This document shows, piece by piece, positions 32,881 through 34,871 of a stretch of 34,871 bases of DNA. The translations under genes were made by a program, and so were the position numbers. Positions within the stretch are counted from its first letter, which is position 1, and every line of letters begins with the position of its first letter. Location: positions 1 through 34,871 of the forward strand of contig CAMCCR010000009.1 of the NCBI GenBank assembly GCA_945873085.1, read 5' to 3'. Source of the stretch: Candidatus Kuenenia stuttgartensis. Its GTDB lineage: Bacteria; Planctomycetota; Planctomycetia; Pirellulales; UBA1268. The notes beneath the pieces were generated by a model. The model was not told where the DNA came from. It saw only the letters and a list, made by a program, of their open reading frames with translations, and searched no databases.

Positions 32881-34363
32881 CGCCGCCGCAGCCGGCCATG
32901 GCCATCGCCCGCATCGAAGAGAGCACGATCGCCTCGGCGGTGCCGGGGCGGCGATCGAGCGCGATGACCTGCACCGCGACCGGTAATCCGGCACTGCCGC
33001 GATCGGTCTCGATAGCCGCGACCTCGACAGGGTCGTTCGACCGGGGCCGCCCCGACTCCTCGTCGGCCCGCACCGCAGTGACACTCACCGCCCCCGCCGC
33101 GAGGTCGAGAAGATTCGCGAGGAGACAGGGGGACGCTGCCAGAAGGAGGCGAGACGCCGAGCCGTGACGGAGTGCCGGGAGCGCGGAGACGGGGCAGACA
33201 ATGCAGTCGTGGGCCGTCGCCCAACGCGCCACGGTAGCCTCGATCGGGCCCCGTCTCCCGAGGAGGGCCTCTCGCGCGGCCCCGCTCCGGGGGCCGGTTC
33301 GACGCAGCGCTCGAGCCTCGAGGGCACGCCCCCCCCAGACGCATGCCCCGGCAACGATGCCCCGTGCCCATCCCGGGATCCCCGCCAGAGCGAGGAGGCG
33401 ACGGACCGGGTCGATCGGTCGCTCCCCGGCGAACAACCGGCGGATGTCGGCGCCGCCGTCCACCGAAAGGATGCCGAGATGCACCCAGGCGGCCTCGGCG
33501 GCCACCTCGGGATCGAGTCGGGTCACGGTGGCCCCGGCGGCAGCGAGACGTTCGACCGCCAAGGCGACGGCCCGGCGGACCGCCGCGGAGGGGGCCAGAG
33601 GGCCGGCCTCGTCCCACCACCCCACCCGGAGACGATGGACCGGAGGGGCTCCAACGACCGGTGTTCCACACAGCCCACGGAATCCTGCCTCGGCATCGTC
33701 GACCGTCCGCGCGAGGAAACCGGCCCGCGATCGCTGGCCGACGAGCCGTGGCATCGTCTCGAAGGCCCCGCCTCCGCCGAGCGTTTCCGCGCGCGGCAGC
33801 AGGCCGACGATCCCGCAGGCGTGTGCCGGTTGGCGGATGCTGCCGGCCAGGTCAGTCCCGATGGCCAGCGGCACACACCCGGCGGCGACCAGCGCCGCAT
33901 CCCCGCCACTGCTCCCTCCCGGGCCCCGTTGGGCATCGGTCGGGTGAACCGTCCTTCCCCACACGGGATTGTCGGTCTCGTGGAGGTAGAGCGCTTGGGG
34001 CACGTTCCCCTTCCCGATGACGATCGCTCCGGCGGCCTGCAATCGAGTCACGATTCCCGCGTCATCCCGGTCGAGCGCCGACGCCCGGCCACGAATCCCG
34101 AGGGTTGTGACCAGCCCCCTGACGGCGAAGCACTCCTTGACGCTCACCGGCACGCCGGCCAAAGGCCCGGGTGGCGAGTTGGCGAGCCGGGAAGCATCCG
34201 CGATCGCCTCGGCGCCGCGGGACTGCACGAGAGCATTGAGACCGGCGTGGGCGTGGCGGCAACGATCGACCGCCTCCGTGACCACGTCCACCGGATCGAC
34301 GGTTCCACGGGCCACCCCGGCGACGATTCCTGCCACGGTCTCCCGATGATTCGGCTCGCCCAT
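32858..34363 (-). CDS. Amidase signature family enzyme
   Basis: MGEPNHRETVAGIVAGVARGTVDPVDVVTEAVDRCRHAHAGLNALVQ...PLAGVPVSVKECFAVRG...ETDNPVWGRTVHPTDAQRGPGGSSGGDAALVAAGCVPLAIGTDLAGSIRQPAHACGIVGL; Lys and both Ser of the Ser-cisSer-Lys triad appear present. Start chosen at 34363. Confidence 0.9.
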   Translation of the reverse strand: MGEPNHRETVAGIVAGVARGTVDPVDVVTEAVDRCRHAHAGLNALVQSRGAEAIADASRLANSPPGPLAGVPVSVKECFAVRGLVTTLGIRGRASALDRDDAGIVTRLQAAGAIVIGKGNVPQALYLHETDNPVWGRTVHPTDAQRGPGGSSGGDAALVAAGCVPLAIGTDLAGSIRQPAHACGIVGLLPRAETLGGGGAFETMPRLVGQRSRAGFLARTVDDAEAGFRGLCGTPVVGAPPVHRLRVGWWDEAGPLAPSAAVRRAVALAVERLAAAGATVTRLDPEVAAEAAWVHLGILSVDGGADIRRLFAGERPIDPVRRLLALAGIPGWARGIVAGACVWGGRALEARALRRTGPRSGAAREALLGRRGPIEATVARWATAHDCIVCPVSALPALRHGSASRLLLAASPCLLANLLDLAAGAVSVTAVRADEESGRPRSNDPVEVAAIETDRGSAGLPVAVQVIALDRRPGTAEAIVLSSMRAMAMAGCGGVTSPNVG

Positions 34364-34398
34364 CCGATCAAGCTCCGCGGGGATGAACGCGCCGTCGA

Positions 34399-34871
34399 TC
34401 AAAACGAGCTGGGATCGACCGCATCGTCTGCAGCTTTTCCAACCGCCGGCAGCGTCCCGATATCGACGGCCCAGATCGTGCCGGATTCCCCGAGAACACC
34501 GACCACGATGACCGCATCGCCAGGCTGGGCCATGGGGGCACTGCGGGCTAGGAACGACAGCCCATGGGGGGCCTCTCCTCCGACGGCGAGCCGACCACCC
34601 CACCAGGGACCGACGGGGCGGACCGCTTCGAGCGTCGCGACGAGGATCGCCCCATCCGAGGGGCGTTTCTCGCTGGCGAGCCACATGCTGCCGAGAAGCT
34701 CCAGATCGTCGTGCCGCTCGATGGCCAACCTCGAGCGCAGCTCGGCAAACCGATCGATGACCTCGGAAGACGATCGGCCCGACTCGATCGCCGCCCGTTC
34801 CGCCTTGGCCAATTCGAGCGCCACGAGGCTCAAGCTCCGATACCACCCGACCAGCGACTGCTCGCGGGCAG
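34399..34871 (-). CDS. Hypothetical protein, partial (5' end runs off right edge)
   Basis: Open frame continues upstream of the track's TTG start (34833) to the window edge: ...EQSLVGWYRSLSLVALELAKAERAAIESGRSSSEVIDRFAELRSRLAIERHDDLELLGSMWLASEKRPSDGAILVATLEAV... Confidence 0.6.
   Translation of the reverse strand, partial: AREQSLVGWYRSLSLVALELAKAERAAIESGRSSSEVIDRFAELRSRLAIERHDDLELLGSMWLASEKRPSDGAILVATLEAVRPVGPWWGGRLAVGGEAPHGLSFLARSAPMAQPGDAVIVVGVLGESGTIWAVDIGTLPAVGKAADDAVDPSSF

Overview
High-GC bacterial chromosomal window. The cysteine-rich secreted protein carrying an FGYYATRWRSWPGQ motif suggests a planctomycete; this assignment is from memory, with no database search. From left to right it contains: (i) a minus-strand SPFH/band-7 gene (running off the left edge) coupled to a coiled-coil PspA-like gene; (ii) an ~11.7 kb minus-strand array reading lpd-aceE-aceF-sucA-sucB-lpd, i.e. 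complete pyruvate and 2-oxoglutarate dehydrogenase complexes bracketed by two different E3 genes; (iii) a divergent HTTM/gamma-carboxylase-like membrane protein; (iv) tRNA-Leu(UAG); (v) the Cys-rich secreted protein with an acidic low-complexity tract; (vi) a 1459-aa membrane-anchored TPR protein and a small convergent TPR protein; (vii) a stand-alone lpxA; (viii) a seven-gene plus-strand chemosensory operon; (ix) a convergent amidase and a partial gene at the right edge. The most interesting part is the chemosensory operon (23372-32880). Its order MCP-CheW-CheR/TPR-CheW-CheA/REC-CheB matches the Wsp surface-sensing/c-di-GMP system. It differs in being led by a translationally coupled, apparently membrane-tethered UrtA/AmiC-like substrate-binding protein, in having a Cache-like MCP sensor region, and in lacking a WspR-type GGDEF output gene. 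Many long ORFs in the supplied track are antisense shadows of high-GC genes and were rejected.
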